Positions 18,185 to 26,819 of a stretch of DNA of 56,749 bases are shown in pieces. The DNA is taken from positions 1 through 56,749 of the forward strand of contig NZ_LANI01000027.1 in assembly GCF_000982415.1 (NCBI RefSeq). The letters run 5' to 3'. Within the stretch, counting starts at the first letter, position 1. The number at the start of each line of letters is the position of its first letter. Origin of the DNA: Kiloniella litopenaei. Lineage in GTDB: Bacteria; Pseudomonadota; Alphaproteobacteria; Kiloniellales; Kiloniellaceae. Below the pieces are notes generated by a model, which was not told the origin of the DNA, did no database searches, and saw nothing but the letters and a program-made list of their open reading frames with translations. The translations under genes and the position numbers were made by a program.

Positions 18185-20047
18185 ATGCGCCGGATGCGTG
18201 AAGATGTGCCCAAACCAGAAGGCGAAAATAGCCAGCTGGATACTTTAAAGACACTGCTCCCTTATTTCTGGCCAGAAGGTCGCTTTGATCTAAAGGCGCG
18301 GATTATCTTTTGTTTTGCTCTTCTTATTTTTGCAAAGCTCACAAACGTATCCGTGCCTTATATTCTAAAGGGGGCGGTTGATGCCCTGAGTATCGACGAT
18401 CCAACGTTGTTGGTTGTTCCGCTTGGCCTATTGATTGCCTATGGAGTGGCCAGAGTTGGGGCGATTGCCTTTGATAACATTCGCGAGGGTCTGTTTGCCA
18501 AGGTTGTGCAGAATGCCATTCGAAGTGTGGCGCTGGTTACCTTCCGACATTTACATTCGCTTTCGCTGCGGTTTCATATCGAACGAAGAACGGGGGGCGT
18601 AACCCGCGCCATTGATCGGGGAACCAAGGGGATTGAGTTTATGCTCACCTTCTTGATGTTCAATGTCATCCCGACCCTTATTGAGATCACAGTCGTCTGT
18701 ATTTTGTTGTGGGTTTTGTTTGATTGGCGCTTTGCGGTTGTCCCGCTTGTGACAATCCTTGCCTATATTTTCCTGACGCTTCGAATTACTGAATGGCGCA
18801 TAACACTGCGCCGCGATATGAATGCGGCTGATAATGATGCCAACACCAAAGCTGTTGATAGTCTCTTGAATTTTGAAACAGTGAAATATTTTGGCAATGA
18901 AGAACACGAAGCCAAGCGATATGACCGTGGTCTGGCCGCCTATGAACAGGCCGCCATTCGCAGTCGGACAAGCCTTTCAAGCCTGAATATTGTTCAGTCC
19001 GGGGTTATTTCCCTTGGGGCCAGCTTGATGATGATTATGTCTGCCTACGGTGTTGTTGAGGGAACAATGACCGTCGGTGACTTTGTCATGGTGAACGCTT
19101 ATCTGCTTCAGCTTGCAATGCCGTTGAACTTTCTGGGATTTGTCTATCGGGAAATTCGTCAGGCACTTATTGATATGCACACCATGTTCGAATTGCTCCA
19201 TAAGGATCTGGAAATCAAAGATGAACCAGGAGCCAAAGATCTAACCGTCAGTGGCGCAAAAATTGAATTTAAGGATTGTCAGTTTGGCTACGACGAACGA
19301 CGTCCTATTCTCAAAGGTGTCAGCTTTACAGTTCCTGCGGGTAAGAAGCTTGCCATTGTGGGAGCAAGTGGTGCAGGCAAATCAACAATTAGCCGACTGC
19401 TTTTCCGTTTTTACGATCTGGATGCAGGCGAAGTCCTGATCGATGGACAAAATATCGCCAAGGTCAAACAGGGATCTCTTCGTCAGGCCATTGGTATTGT
19501 TCCGCAAGACACGGTGCTATTTAACGATACAATTCTCTACAATATTGCCTATGGTCGGCCTGATGCGACACGTGAAGAGGTCGAAGCAGCGGCCAAGTTG
19601 GCCAAAATTCATGACTTTGTTCTGTCCTTGCCGGATGGGTACGATTCCGTCGTGGGCGAGCGTGGATTGAAACTGTCTGGTGGTGAAAAACAGCGCGTTG
19701 CCATTGCCAGAACAGTTCTCAAAAATCCGTCAATTATGCTGTTTGATGAGGCAACATCTGCATTGGACAGTCGTACAGAGCAGGAAATTCAGGCAAGCCT
19801 CAATGATGTATCGAAAGATAGAACCACGTTGGTTATTGCCCACCGTCTTTCGACGGTTGTTGATGCCGACGAGATCATCGTCCTTGAACAGGGTCGGATT
19901 GAAGAGCGTGGCACGCATCGTGAGCTGCTCGAAAAAGAAGGTCACTATGCTGAAATGTGGCGACGTCAATTGGAAGTCGCCCAGAAGGTTGCCGAGGTTG
20001 AAAAGGCAGCTGGGCAAGATGATATCGTTGGCGAGAGAGACGAGTAG
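18185..20047 (+). CDS. Atm1/HMT1-type ABC exporter (fused permease-ATPase)
   Basis: 620-residue half-transporter. The transmembrane domain (about 40-330) begins with LPYFWPEGRFDLKARI and continues through NVSVPYILKGAVDAL, a start typical of Atm1 exporters. The ATPase domain (about 350-595) has Walker A GASGAGKS (from Gly393), the LSGGEKQR signature, Walker B IMLFDEATSALD and the H-loop IAHRLST. Atm1 relatives export glutathione-linked sulfur, Fe-S precursors or heavy-metal conjugates from the cytosol. NFETVKYFGNEEHE is the Atm1-specific coupling segment. Only 6 bp separate it from the TipN-like gene and 13 bp from meaB, so all three should be co-transcribed. Confidence 0.92.
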   Translation: MRRMREDVPKPEGENSQLDTLKTLLPYFWPEGRFDLKARIIFCFALLIFAKLTNVSVPYILKGAVDALSIDDPTLLVVPLGLLIAYGVARVGAIAFDNIREGLFAKVVQNAIRSVALVTFRHLHSLSLRFHIERRTGGVTRAIDRGTKGIEFMLTFLMFNVIPTLIEITVVCILLWVLFDWRFAVVPLVTILAYIFLTLRITEWRITLRRDMNAADNDANTKAVDSLLNFETVKYFGNEEHEAKRYDRGLAAYEQAAIRSRTSLSSLNIVQSGVISLGASLMMIMSAYGVVEGTMTVGDFVMVNAYLLQLAMPLNFLGFVYREIRQALIDMHTMFELLHKDLEIKDEPGAKDLTVSGAKIEFKDCQFGYDERRPILKGVSFTVPAGKKLAIVGASGAGKSTISRLLFRFYDLDAGEVLIDGQNIAKVKQGSLRQAIGIVPQDTVLFNDTILYNIAYGRPDATREEVEAAAKLAKIHDFVLSLPDGYDSVVGERGLKLSGGEKQRVAIARTVLKNPSIMLFDEATSALDSRTEQEIQASLNDVSKDRTTLVIAHRLSTVVDADEIIVLEQGRIEERGTHRELLEKEGHYAEMWRRQLEVAQKVAEVEKAAGQDDIVGERDE

Positions 20048-20060
20048 GTAAAACGGCATT

Positions 20061-21050
20061 ATGACGAAAGATAAGGGTAAGATCGATAAGCTGGTTGAGG
20101 GTATCGCTGATGGACAACGGCGTGCTTTGGCACAGGCAATCACCCTTATTGAATCAACACGGTCAGATCATCGGGAAGACGCTGATCGTTTGCTGGAACA
20201 AATCCTGCCGATGAGCGGAAAATCTATCCGGATTGGTATTTCCGGTGTTCCGGGGGTTGGTAAATCGACCTTTATTGAATCTTTTGGCATGCATCTGATC
20301 GGTAAAGGTTTTCGGGTTGCTGTCTTGGCTATTGATCCGTCGTCACAGCGGACTGGTGGTTCGATCCTTGGTGATAAGACCCGGATGGAGATCCTGTCCA
20401 GGCAAGAGGCCGCTTTTATACGCCCTTCTCCGGCCGGAACAACGCTTGGCGGGGTTGCCCGGCGAACCCGGGAAGCGATGCTGCTATGCGAAGCATCGGG
20501 TTTTGATGTCATTCTGATTGAGACCGTGGGGGTTGGCCAGTCGGAAACGGCTGTTGCAGAGATGGTCGATATGTTCTTGCTCTTATTACTGCCAAGCGGC
20601 GGTGACGAGCTGCAAGGGATTAAAAAAGGGATCATGGAACTGGCGGATATGGTCGTGGTGAATAAGGCCGATGGCGACCTTGCGCCAGCAGCAAATCGTG
20701 CTGCTGCTGAATATCATGCGGCTTTGGGGTTGATGCGACCTTCTAGCCCCAATTGGAAGCCCAGGGTTAAAAAGTGCTCTGCCCTGAACAATGAAGGCAT
20801 TGATGAGATCTGGTCTGCAATAGAAGAATTCAGAACCAAGCTTTGGGAAAGTAACGAAATACCAGACAAGCGGGTGAAACAGGCCGTCTCATGGATGTGG
20901 AGTGAGATTAAAGAATCTCTTCTGCTTGCTTTTAAAGATAAGCCAGAGATTGATAAGGCGCTTGAAAAGGTGGAATCCGAAGTGATTTCTGGTAAGATTG
21001 CACCCGCGACGGCGGCGAGAAAGCTGCTGAACATCTTTCTCAAGCCCTGA
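20061..21050 (+). CDS. meaB: Methylmalonyl-CoA mutase chaperone GTPase
   Basis: 329-residue G3E-family GTPase that loads and protects adenosylcobalamin on methylmalonyl-CoA mutase. The P-loop is GISGVPGVGKST (59-70). Switch regions AIDPSSQRTGGSILGDKTRM and ILIETVGVGQSE and the base-recognition motif VVNKADGD follow. The C-terminal dimerisation arm is present. It lies 13 bp after the Atm1-type gene, in the same direction as the mutase but separated from it by two unrelated genes. Confidence 0.95.
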   Translation: MTKDKGKIDKLVEGIADGQRRALAQAITLIESTRSDHREDADRLLEQILPMSGKSIRIGISGVPGVGKSTFIESFGMHLIGKGFRVAVLAIDPSSQRTGGSILGDKTRMEILSRQEAAFIRPSPAGTTLGGVARRTREAMLLCEASGFDVILIETVGVGQSETAVAEMVDMFLLLLLPSGGDELQGIKKGIMELADMVVVNKADGDLAPAANRAAAEYHAALGLMRPSSPNWKPRVKKCSALNNEGIDEIWSAIEEFRTKLWESNEIPDKRVKQAVSWMWSEIKESLLLAFKDKPEIDKALEKVESEVISGKIAPATAARKLLNIFLKP

Positions 21051-21067
21051 GGTGGGGTAATAAATCG

Positions 21068-21107
21068 CTGTAAACGCGGCGTTTTTACAGATTCGTTACG
21101 AATCTTT
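21068..21107 (+). terminator. Tandem hairpins after meaB
   Basis: CTGTAAA / TTTACAG (21068-21074 / 21084-21090) and AGATTCG / CGAATCT with a 3-nt loop (21089-21105), followed by TT. They lie between the meaB stop and the rpmB promoter. The T-run is short, so termination is likely but not certain. Confidence 0.5.
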
Positions 21108-21127
21108 GAATGAATCGTGCTTTTATC

Positions 21128-21156
21128 TTGACCCTTGGGCCACTGTGTCCTAAAAC
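21128..21156 (+). promoter_or_regulatory. Sigma70-type promoter of rpmB
   Basis: TTGACC at 21128-21133, 17-bp spacer, TAAAAC at 21151-21156, near-consensus. A small leader hairpin GCCGA / TCGGC (21166-21179) follows before the start codon. Confidence 0.75.
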
Positions 21157-21219
21157 TCGCGCCGAGCCGACGTATCGGCATTAGATTTTTATTTTCATCG
21201 AGTTTACGGGATTAAAACC

Positions 21220-21516
21220 ATGGCACGCCGTTGTGACTTTACCGGCAAAGAGGTACAGACTGGCAACAATGTGAGCCACGCTAAGAATAGAACACGGCGT
21301 CGCTTCCTGCCAAATCTTCAGAAGACTTCGATGTTGAGCGATGCTCTAGGTCAGACTGTTCAGTTCCGTCTGAGCACTGCAGCTATCCGCACCATCGAAA
21401 AGCGCGGTGGTCTTGACGCATTCTTGCTGTCAACACCATCTGAAAAACTGGGCAAAAAAGCTCGGGAAATGAAAAAGCGCGTTCAGAAAGCTTTGGTTTC
21501 CAAAGCAGCTGAATAA
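21220..21516 (+). CDS. rpmB: 50S ribosomal protein L28
   Basis: 98-residue ribosomal protein of the large subunit. The N-terminal MARRCDFTGKEVQTGNNVSHAKNRTRRRF, containing the typical CxxTGK and GNNVSHA pattern, identifies it. The C-terminus IEKRGGLDAFL...KKRVQKAL is typical of alphaproteobacterial L28. It is monocistronic, with its own promoter and a strong terminator. Its last 34 bp overlap the 3' end of the convergent esterase-like gene. Confidence 0.98.
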   Translation: MARRCDFTGKEVQTGNNVSHAKNRTRRRFLPNLQKTSMLSDALGQTVQFRLSTAAIRTIEKRGGLDAFLLSTPSEKLGKKAREMKKRVQKALVSKAAE

Positions 21517-22613
21517 GCAGTCTTATTCTTAGAACAGCCCGCTGTGCTTTGGCCAGCGGGCTTTCTTTGTTTCTGTAATTCAAACATCAATAACAATGTA
21601 TCTTGCGCGAAGCTAAGATTGTCATCTGATAAAAGATAGATCAGGGTTTCGCCGTTTTCGCCGATCCGGCTACTGATCCCTTCCATATTATCAATGGATT
21701 CTGCGCCTTCAAACGTGGCGAGTACATCCCCCCGCATTACATAGCCCTGTAGGGATAGAGCAGTTTGAATTTCAGATGCAGGAAAGAACCGCAAGCTGGT
21801 CTTGAAGCCTTCCAGAAAAGAAAACTCTCTCTCCAGAAGTAATAAATCACCTTGAGGGGTACTGCTTAACCCTGTGGGGAGGTAGTTTTTATGAGACTCA
21901 AGATAAAGTTTATCCCAATTTTGTTGGTGCCATAGATAAGCTTCTATGACGCTCTCTTGTTTAGATGTTTTCGCCGAAACTGTGGTGCGTTCCGGGATGG
22001 CGAGAAGGCAGTTACCGGAAAGCCAGGTCAGGGCCTCTATGCCGCGATTGTTTGATGCAATATCTGTGAAGTCCTGTGGTAAAGCAATTGCACCTGTGGT
22101 CATTGTCAGAGGCGCTGCATATTCAAGAATACGATGGTCGCGTTCAAAGCTGACATAGACAGCTCCATTATCTGCCAGCGCAATTGACTCACTGTCCCGG
22201 TCTTTTTTACGGACCAAATTCTGGCCTTTGGATCCCTGCATTGTGGACAGTAAACCGTTTGTAAGGGATAGAAGGTTGCCGTTTAAACCGTAATTCAAGC
22301 GTCCGGTAAGCCAGAGGCCTTTGTCACCGATAGCCAAAAGAGAACGCCCATCGGAAGAAACCTCCAATCCGGACAAGCCACCGAAGCGTTTATGAGGTGA
22401 AGTGATCTTGATGCCCCCGCGCCAAAGAAGAGTGGGGGCTTGATTAAGCTCTGTGGTTTTGTTGACGAACTCTTGGCTTGGCGCAGGAACTGCCTTGATG
22501 GTGAGGGGGATTTTAGCGGCTTCTATGACTTCGAGATTTCTGTCCAGATAGGCAGTATAGCCCATTAAACTGGTAGCTATAACGGCTATAGTGCATAGGA
22601 CTCTGGTGATCAT
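21483..22613 (-). CDS. Exported phytase-like esterase family protein
   Basis: 376 residues with an N-terminal hydrophobic signal or anchor (MITRVLCTIAVIATSLMGYTAYL). The body matches the 'esterase-like activity of phytase' family (PF13449): FGGLSGLEVSSDGRSLLAIGDKG, DSESIALADNGAVYVSFERDHRI, NNRGIEALTWL, and the late NMEGISSRIGENGETLIYLLSDDN. These proteins form a secreted beta-propeller; the substrate is unknown. The last ~30 residues (RKPAGQSTAGCSKNK...) are encoded antisense to the rpmB terminator and 3' end and look like read-through instead of fold. GCAGAGG lies upstream of the ATG. It is 177 bp downstream of hmuV on the same strand. Confidence 0.82.
   Translation of the reverse strand: MITRVLCTIAVIATSLMGYTAYLDRNLEVIEAAKIPLTIKAVPAPSQEFVNKTTELNQAPTLLWRGGIKITSPHKRFGGLSGLEVSSDGRSLLAIGDKGLWLTGRLNYGLNGNLLSLTNGLLSTMQGSKGQNLVRKKDRDSESIALADNGAVYVSFERDHRILEYAAPLTMTTGAIALPQDFTDIASNNRGIEALTWLSGNCLLAIPERTTVSAKTSKQESVIEAYLWHQQNWDKLYLESHKNYLPTGLSSTPQGDLLLLEREFSFLEGFKTSLRFFPASEIQTALSLQGYVMRGDVLATFEGAESIDNMEGISSRIGENGETLIYLLSDDNLSFAQDTLLLMFELQKQRKPAGQSTAGCSKNKTAYSAALETKAF
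21536..21567 (+). terminator. rpmB intrinsic terminator (inside the opposing CDS)
   Basis: A 9-bp stem AGCCCGCTG / CAGCGGGCT with a 9-nt loop, then TTCTTTG. It lies 20 bp after the rpmB stop and within the coding strand of the convergent gene. Confidence 0.88.
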
Positions 22614-22790
22614 GTTTGCCTCTGCCCCATTTATTTTCGGTACGCCTACTTATTCTTGGATAGTTATTATGAGGCATTCTTTATGAACTTATGGTGAATA
22701 GGCTGTGACTTTTGTAAGGCAAATTATTTTGGTCACTCTGAAACAAGCTTTGTAAAACTGCTAGAACAGATCCAAAGACGTTCTCTAGGT

Positions 22791-23582
22791 TCAGATTGAA
22801 GAAAGAAAGACAGGCGTTTCAGATGCAACGTTCAAAGACCTTGATATGGTGCAACTGAAAATATCAGACAACAGTTCCGGTTTCATAACCTCTAGGGTTG
22901 GCCCGTTGGATATTAATGTGCCATTTGAAATAATGGCAATTGAATCACAATATTGAGCCGCCTGATTGAGGTCGTGGAGAATGGCAAGACCCGCGGTATT
23001 TCGTTCTTTACACTGCTTCCTTGCTGCGGCCAGAACAGCATGTTGATGTGCAATATCCAGCCCTGCGGTTGGTTCATCCAGTAACAGACATTTTGTTTCT
23101 GTATCGTCTGTCAGACCGATGCTCTGGGTTAAGGCCCTGGCAAGTTGTACGCGTTGTTTTTCCCCGCCTGACAGGACGGGGTAGAGGCGATCAGCAAGGT
23201 GTTTGACATCAGCAAGGATCATGGCTTTTTCTACCGCGAGTCTGTTGATGAAGGGCGAACACAGTTTTTCGTAGGGCCATCGTCCCATGGAAACGACATC
23301 ACGTGCAGAAAAAGGAAAAGCCAGCTGCGATGCTTGGGGCATGACGGCACGTCGTTTGGCGAGATCTATGCTTTGCCAATTGTGAAGAGGAATATCGTCA
23401 AGAGTAACTGTTCCCCCTGATGGGGCCAGATCACCAGATAGTACTTTTAGAAGCGTTGATTTGCCAGCACCGTTGGGCCCCAAGACCCCTAGAAGTTTGC
23501 CCGGGGTAAGCTCTAGGGAAACATTGTGTAGTAATTTTGCAGAATTAATCTCTACATCAATTGCGGTTGCTTTGAGAGTCAC
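22791..23582 (-). CDS. hmuV: Heme ABC transporter ATPase
   Basis: 263-residue ATPase powering heme import through HmuTU. Walker A GPNGAGKS is at 35-42, Q-loop in MPQASQLAFPF, the signature is LSGGEKQRVQLARAL and Walker B CLLLDEPTAGLD, with H-loop LHDLNQAAQYCD. The segment VSMGRWPYEK is typical of HmuV. Its start overlaps the hmuU stop by 4 bp (ATGA). It is the last gene of the hem operon. Confidence 0.95.
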   Translation of the reverse strand: MTLKATAIDVEINSAKLLHNVSLELTPGKLLGVLGPNGAGKSTLLKVLSGDLAPSGGTVTLDDIPLHNWQSIDLAKRRAVMPQASQLAFPFSARDVVSMGRWPYEKLCSPFINRLAVEKAMILADVKHLADRLYPVLSGGEKQRVQLARALTQSIGLTDDTETKCLLLDEPTAGLDIAHQHAVLAAARKQCKERNTAGLAILHDLNQAAQYCDSIAIISNGTLISNGPTLEVMKPELLSDIFSCTISRSLNVASETPVFLSSI

Positions 23583-24664
23583 ATGCGCCTCTTTTTGAAT
23601 TCACGGAACAGAAGGGCGAAGAAGAAGGGACCGCCGATAAAGCTTGTGACCAGCCCGATAGGGAGTTCGGCAGGCAACACAATTATCCGAGAAATCGTAT
23701 CGGCAATAACAATAAGGTTCGCCCCAATAAGGGCTGCGGCGGGCAGAACAAAGCGGTTATCAGCACCACCAATCAAGCGGGAAAGGTGCGGGGCGATCAA
23801 TCCAATAAAGCCAATCATGCCCGCTGCGGCAACGGCAGCACCTGTCGCGCAAGCAGCTGCAATTGCGGCCTGTTGCTTGACGCGTTCTGTTGGAATGCCA
23901 AGATGATGGGCTTCGGCTTCACCAAGAAGGAATAGGTTGAGAGGACTTGAAAGCTTTAGGAGAAAGAGTGACGCGATAACCATAATAGCTATAGAAGGCC
24001 ATGCCGTTTGGCCCGCGCCTGCAAGGCTTCCCATCGACCAAAAGGTTAGGGATCTTAGTTCTGTATCATCGGCCAGGTAAGTCAGTAGACCGATAAGAGA
24101 GCCAACAATCGCATTCACCGCAATGCCCATCAGGACCATCATGGCGACATCTGTCAGGCCGTCACGTCTGGATAGGTGATAAATTAGGGCAGTTGTTAGC
24201 AAGCTGCCTGCAAAGGCGGCAACGGGAAGTGCAAAACTGCGGGTTAATTCTAAAAAGGCGGTAAAGTAAGTGTCGCCCAGTACGATTATACAAACTACGG
24301 CCAAGGCTGCACCCGAGGAAACACCAATGAGTCCAGGATCGGCCAAGGGATTTCGGAAAAGGCTTTGCAAAACGGCCCCGGAAAGCCCCAGGGATGCACC
24401 AATAACAAGCCCCAGAACAATTCGGGGAAGACGAATTGATTCGATAACCAGTTGCTGATGCAATTCCAACGTACTTTCGCTAAGGCCTAGGTAGGAAGCG
24501 AAATGTTCAATGTTGGACAGGGGCGAAATTGCGACCCCTCCAATCCCCAATGATATGACCGACGATAGAACAAGAAGCAAAAAAAGCCCCCCCAAAATGT
24601 AGTAAGGCTTTTTCAGGTGAGCTTGTTGGCGACGTGTTGAGGTCGCGGTCAGGGTCTGGGTCAT
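23579..24664 (-). CDS. hmuU: Heme ABC transporter permease (FecCD family)
   Basis: 361 residues from the ATG at 24664; the upstream open frame would run into hmuT, so this start (8 bp from the hmuT stop) is preferred. It is a FecCD/BtuC-type inner-membrane permease with about ten hydrophobic segments. Family motifs: LPRIVLGLVIGASLGLSG, LADPGLIGVSSGAALA, LGIPTERVK and FIGLIAPHLSR. It forms the channel for heme delivered by HmuT and driven by HmuV. Confidence 0.94.
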   Translation of the reverse strand: MTQTLTATSTRRQQAHLKKPYYILGGLFLLLVLSSVISLGIGGVAISPLSNIEHFASYLGLSESTLELHQQLVIESIRLPRIVLGLVIGASLGLSGAVLQSLFRNPLADPGLIGVSSGAALAVVCIIVLGDTYFTAFLELTRSFALPVAAFAGSLLTTALIYHLSRRDGLTDVAMMVLMGIAVNAIVGSLIGLLTYLADDTELRSLTFWSMGSLAGAGQTAWPSIAIMVIASLFLLKLSSPLNLFLLGEAEAHHLGIPTERVKQQAAIAAACATGAAVAAAGMIGFIGLIAPHLSRLIGGADNRFVLPAAALIGANLIVIADTISRIIVLPAELPIGLVTSFIGGPFFFALLFREFKKRRM

Positions 24665-24671
24665 GGCTGCT

Positions 24672-25571
24672 TCAAGGCTTTTGTTTTTTAATTTGGGAAG
24701 ACAAGGTCTCGACGGCATCAATAGTTCGCGGCCCCAACCCAAATAAAAGCGTGCCATCCAAAGTTACAATGCGTCCATTCTGTACAGCTGACAGTTTTCC
24801 CAACAACGGGTCTTTGGCCAAAGCTTTCAACCCTCCGCTATTTGCGAGAAACCGATCAGACATCAAGATATAATCCGGGTTATTGCCGAGAATGTATTCA
24901 CTGGCTAAGGGTTTGAAACTTTCCAAATCCGAGGCAATATTTTTACCTCCTGAATAGGTAATAATTGTATCTATTGCGGTGTTTTTTCCTGCCGTCATGG
25001 GACCTCCGTGACCTGTATTGAGAAGGAAAAGAACAGACGGTTTTTCGGGCAGGTCCTTGATTTTTGTATGCTGCTTCTGAAGCTGTGTTGATATGGCTGT
25101 GCTGAGGGATTTACCCAAGGCCTGTTTGTTCGTTTGGGCTGCGATCAGATCAATGCCTGTAACAATTGACTTGGTATTGACCAGCTCCGGTATCTCAACA
25201 ACCTTAATGCCTGCGGCCTGAATGGTTTCCAGAACATGTGAGGGCCCTGATCCTTCTAATGCAAGAATCAAGTCAGGTTTTAGACTCAAGAGACCTTCTG
25301 CGGAAAGTTGCCTCATATAACCCACTTTAGGCAAGCCAAGTACTTCTGCGGGATACTTACTTGTGGTGTCTGTGGCGACAATTTTATCACCTGCCTCAAG
25401 TGCATAGACAATTTCTGTTACCGGACCTCCAAGCGTAATGATTCGCTTTGCATCTGCGTTTGCTTGTTTACTGATCATGGCGATCAAAAGACAGGCTACA
25501 AATGCGACAATCGCTTTATAGAATTTTGGTAGATGGGCTGGGTTGAAGGACATGGGGGTATCTTTATCCAT
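24672..25571 (-). CDS. hmuT: Periplasmic heme-binding protein
   Basis: 299 residues with a signal peptide (IVAFVACLLIAMISKQANA, cleavage near residue 39). Class III substrate-binding protein: RIITLGGPVTEIVYAL at the N-lobe, VGYMRQLSAEGLLSLKPDLIL with the tyrosine expected to ligate heme, and PDYILMSDR and LGPRTIDAVETL in the C-lobe. It binds heme in the periplasm and hands it to HmuUV. The ATG at 25571 or 25553 could be used; neither has a strong ribosome-binding site. It lies 20 bp after hmuS. Confidence 0.93.
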   Translation of the reverse strand: MDKDTPMSFNPAHLPKFYKAIVAFVACLLIAMISKQANADAKRIITLGGPVTEIVYALEAGDKIVATDTTSKYPAEVLGLPKVGYMRQLSAEGLLSLKPDLILALEGSGPSHVLETIQAAGIKVVEIPELVNTKSIVTGIDLIAAQTNKQALGKSLSTAISTQLQKQHTKIKDLPEKPSVLFLLNTGHGGPMTAGKNTAIDTIITYSGGKNIASDLESFKPLASEYILGNNPDYILMSDRFLANSGGLKALAKDPLLGKLSAVQNGRIVTLDGTLLFGLGPRTIDAVETLSSQIKKQKP

Positions 25572-25591
25572 TTTGTTACGTTTTCTGGCAA

Positions 25592-26668
25592 CTATTCTGC
25601 GGCTTCTGAAGCAGCTGCATGTCGTTCAAGATTTTCCACCATGTTTTGCCAGGCAGTGTTTTCTGGTTGACCCATTTCGCGTTCCCCGCACAGCAGGGCG
25701 AAATTTTCCTGTTTGTCATTGAAAATTTCGAGGGTCGTGATAACGCCATCTTTGGTAGGTTTTCTAACCAACCAGATCTCGGCAATGTGATCTTGTCTGA
25801 GGTGTAGATTGAATCCGGGGTCAAGAATGTTGATCCAAGGCCCCATTTCTTTAACTTTTTCAATATGACCTGTGTGAATTTGAATGCAGCCTTTGTTGCC
25901 AACAAAAACCATAATGGAAATATTGTCGGTGACGGATTGTTCCAAGACGTTCTTTAAGGCTGTCGGTGTTAGCTTCTCGGCAAATTCTTTGCCAATAAGT
26001 CTGAAACTTTGGTGGCGATCACAATTATGTTTTCTTAAAAGTCCGTGGAACTGATGAACATCCTTGAGTGCCGCCCATTCACTTTTCAGGGCTTCAAGAT
26101 CAATCGTGTTATCAGCAACAGGAGCGCTGGCAGGATCATAACTTTCCATCAGAAGTTCTGAAGACTGTTCAGTTGCTTTATAGCGATCAATAAGTGTCTG
26201 ATAAGCATCTTCGTGAGAGTCTTCAGTCAGGAAGATTTTGTGAATAGCAGTGCCTTCGTGGTCAAAAAACTGAAAGCTTTTTCTTGTTCCATTGTTTGTT
26301 TTTGTTGTGACGGCAAAGCCAAACGCCCATTTTGTGAGGAATAGCCTTAGGTCAATCTCGCGGTTAAGGACGATCCCCATGGGGCCTTTTGCACTGATTT
26401 TATCAAAGAGACCGACCTTTTCATGAACAGCATGTTCGTTACGTGTAATGATTTTAACATTACCAAGAGAACCAAGTTCCTGTACAAGCTGCCCCCAGTC
26501 AGCCTCTAGACGGATGACGTTATCACCCACACCCGCTGCAACAAGCTGCGCCTCTGTGATATTCATCGCCCGGGCGATATCACGCGCATAACCTTTTGCT
26601 GTTCCAGCGCTTAGATCGGTCCAGGCATTTGATGGCGATTTGTATTCAACAGAGAGTGTGGTGTTCAT
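25592..26668 (-). CDS. hmuS: Cytoplasmic heme-handling/degrading protein (HemS/ChuS family)
   Basis: 358 residues made of two structurally repeated halves, the HemS/ChuS/PhuS fold. The second half has the typical DVHQFHGLL, LEQSVTDNISIMVFVGNKGCIQIHTG and NILDPGFNLHLRQDHIAEIWLVRKPT. These proteins bind imported heme and release iron or pass heme to an oxygenase. AGGAGC precedes the ATG. It is 151 bp downstream of the receptor gene in the hem operon, a gap that may hold a secondary promoter or processing site. Confidence 0.94.
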   Translation of the reverse strand: MNTTLSVEYKSPSNAWTDLSAGTAKGYARDIARAMNITEAQLVAAGVGDNVIRLEADWGQLVQELGSLGNVKIITRNEHAVHEKVGLFDKISAKGPMGIVLNREIDLRLFLTKWAFGFAVTTKTNNGTRKSFQFFDHEGTAIHKIFLTEDSHEDAYQTLIDRYKATEQSSELLMESYDPASAPVADNTIDLEALKSEWAALKDVHQFHGLLRKHNCDRHQSFRLIGKEFAEKLTPTALKNVLEQSVTDNISIMVFVGNKGCIQIHTGHIEKVKEMGPWINILDPGFNLHLRQDHIAEIWLVRKPTKDGVITTLEIFNDKQENFALLCGEREMGQPENTAWQNMVENLERHAAASEAAE

Positions 26669-26819
26669 GATAAAGCTCCTGATTGCTTACCCTTTAAGGG
26701 GTGAATTTTGTTGTGCCTGTTATTTTGTCGTTTCAGGCCTGACAGCTTTTTTCTTGGCTGGATTAAGGGTGATCATTGTGATTTATGGTCCGGGTGTTTC
26801 ATGGTTAGGGATTCCAAGC

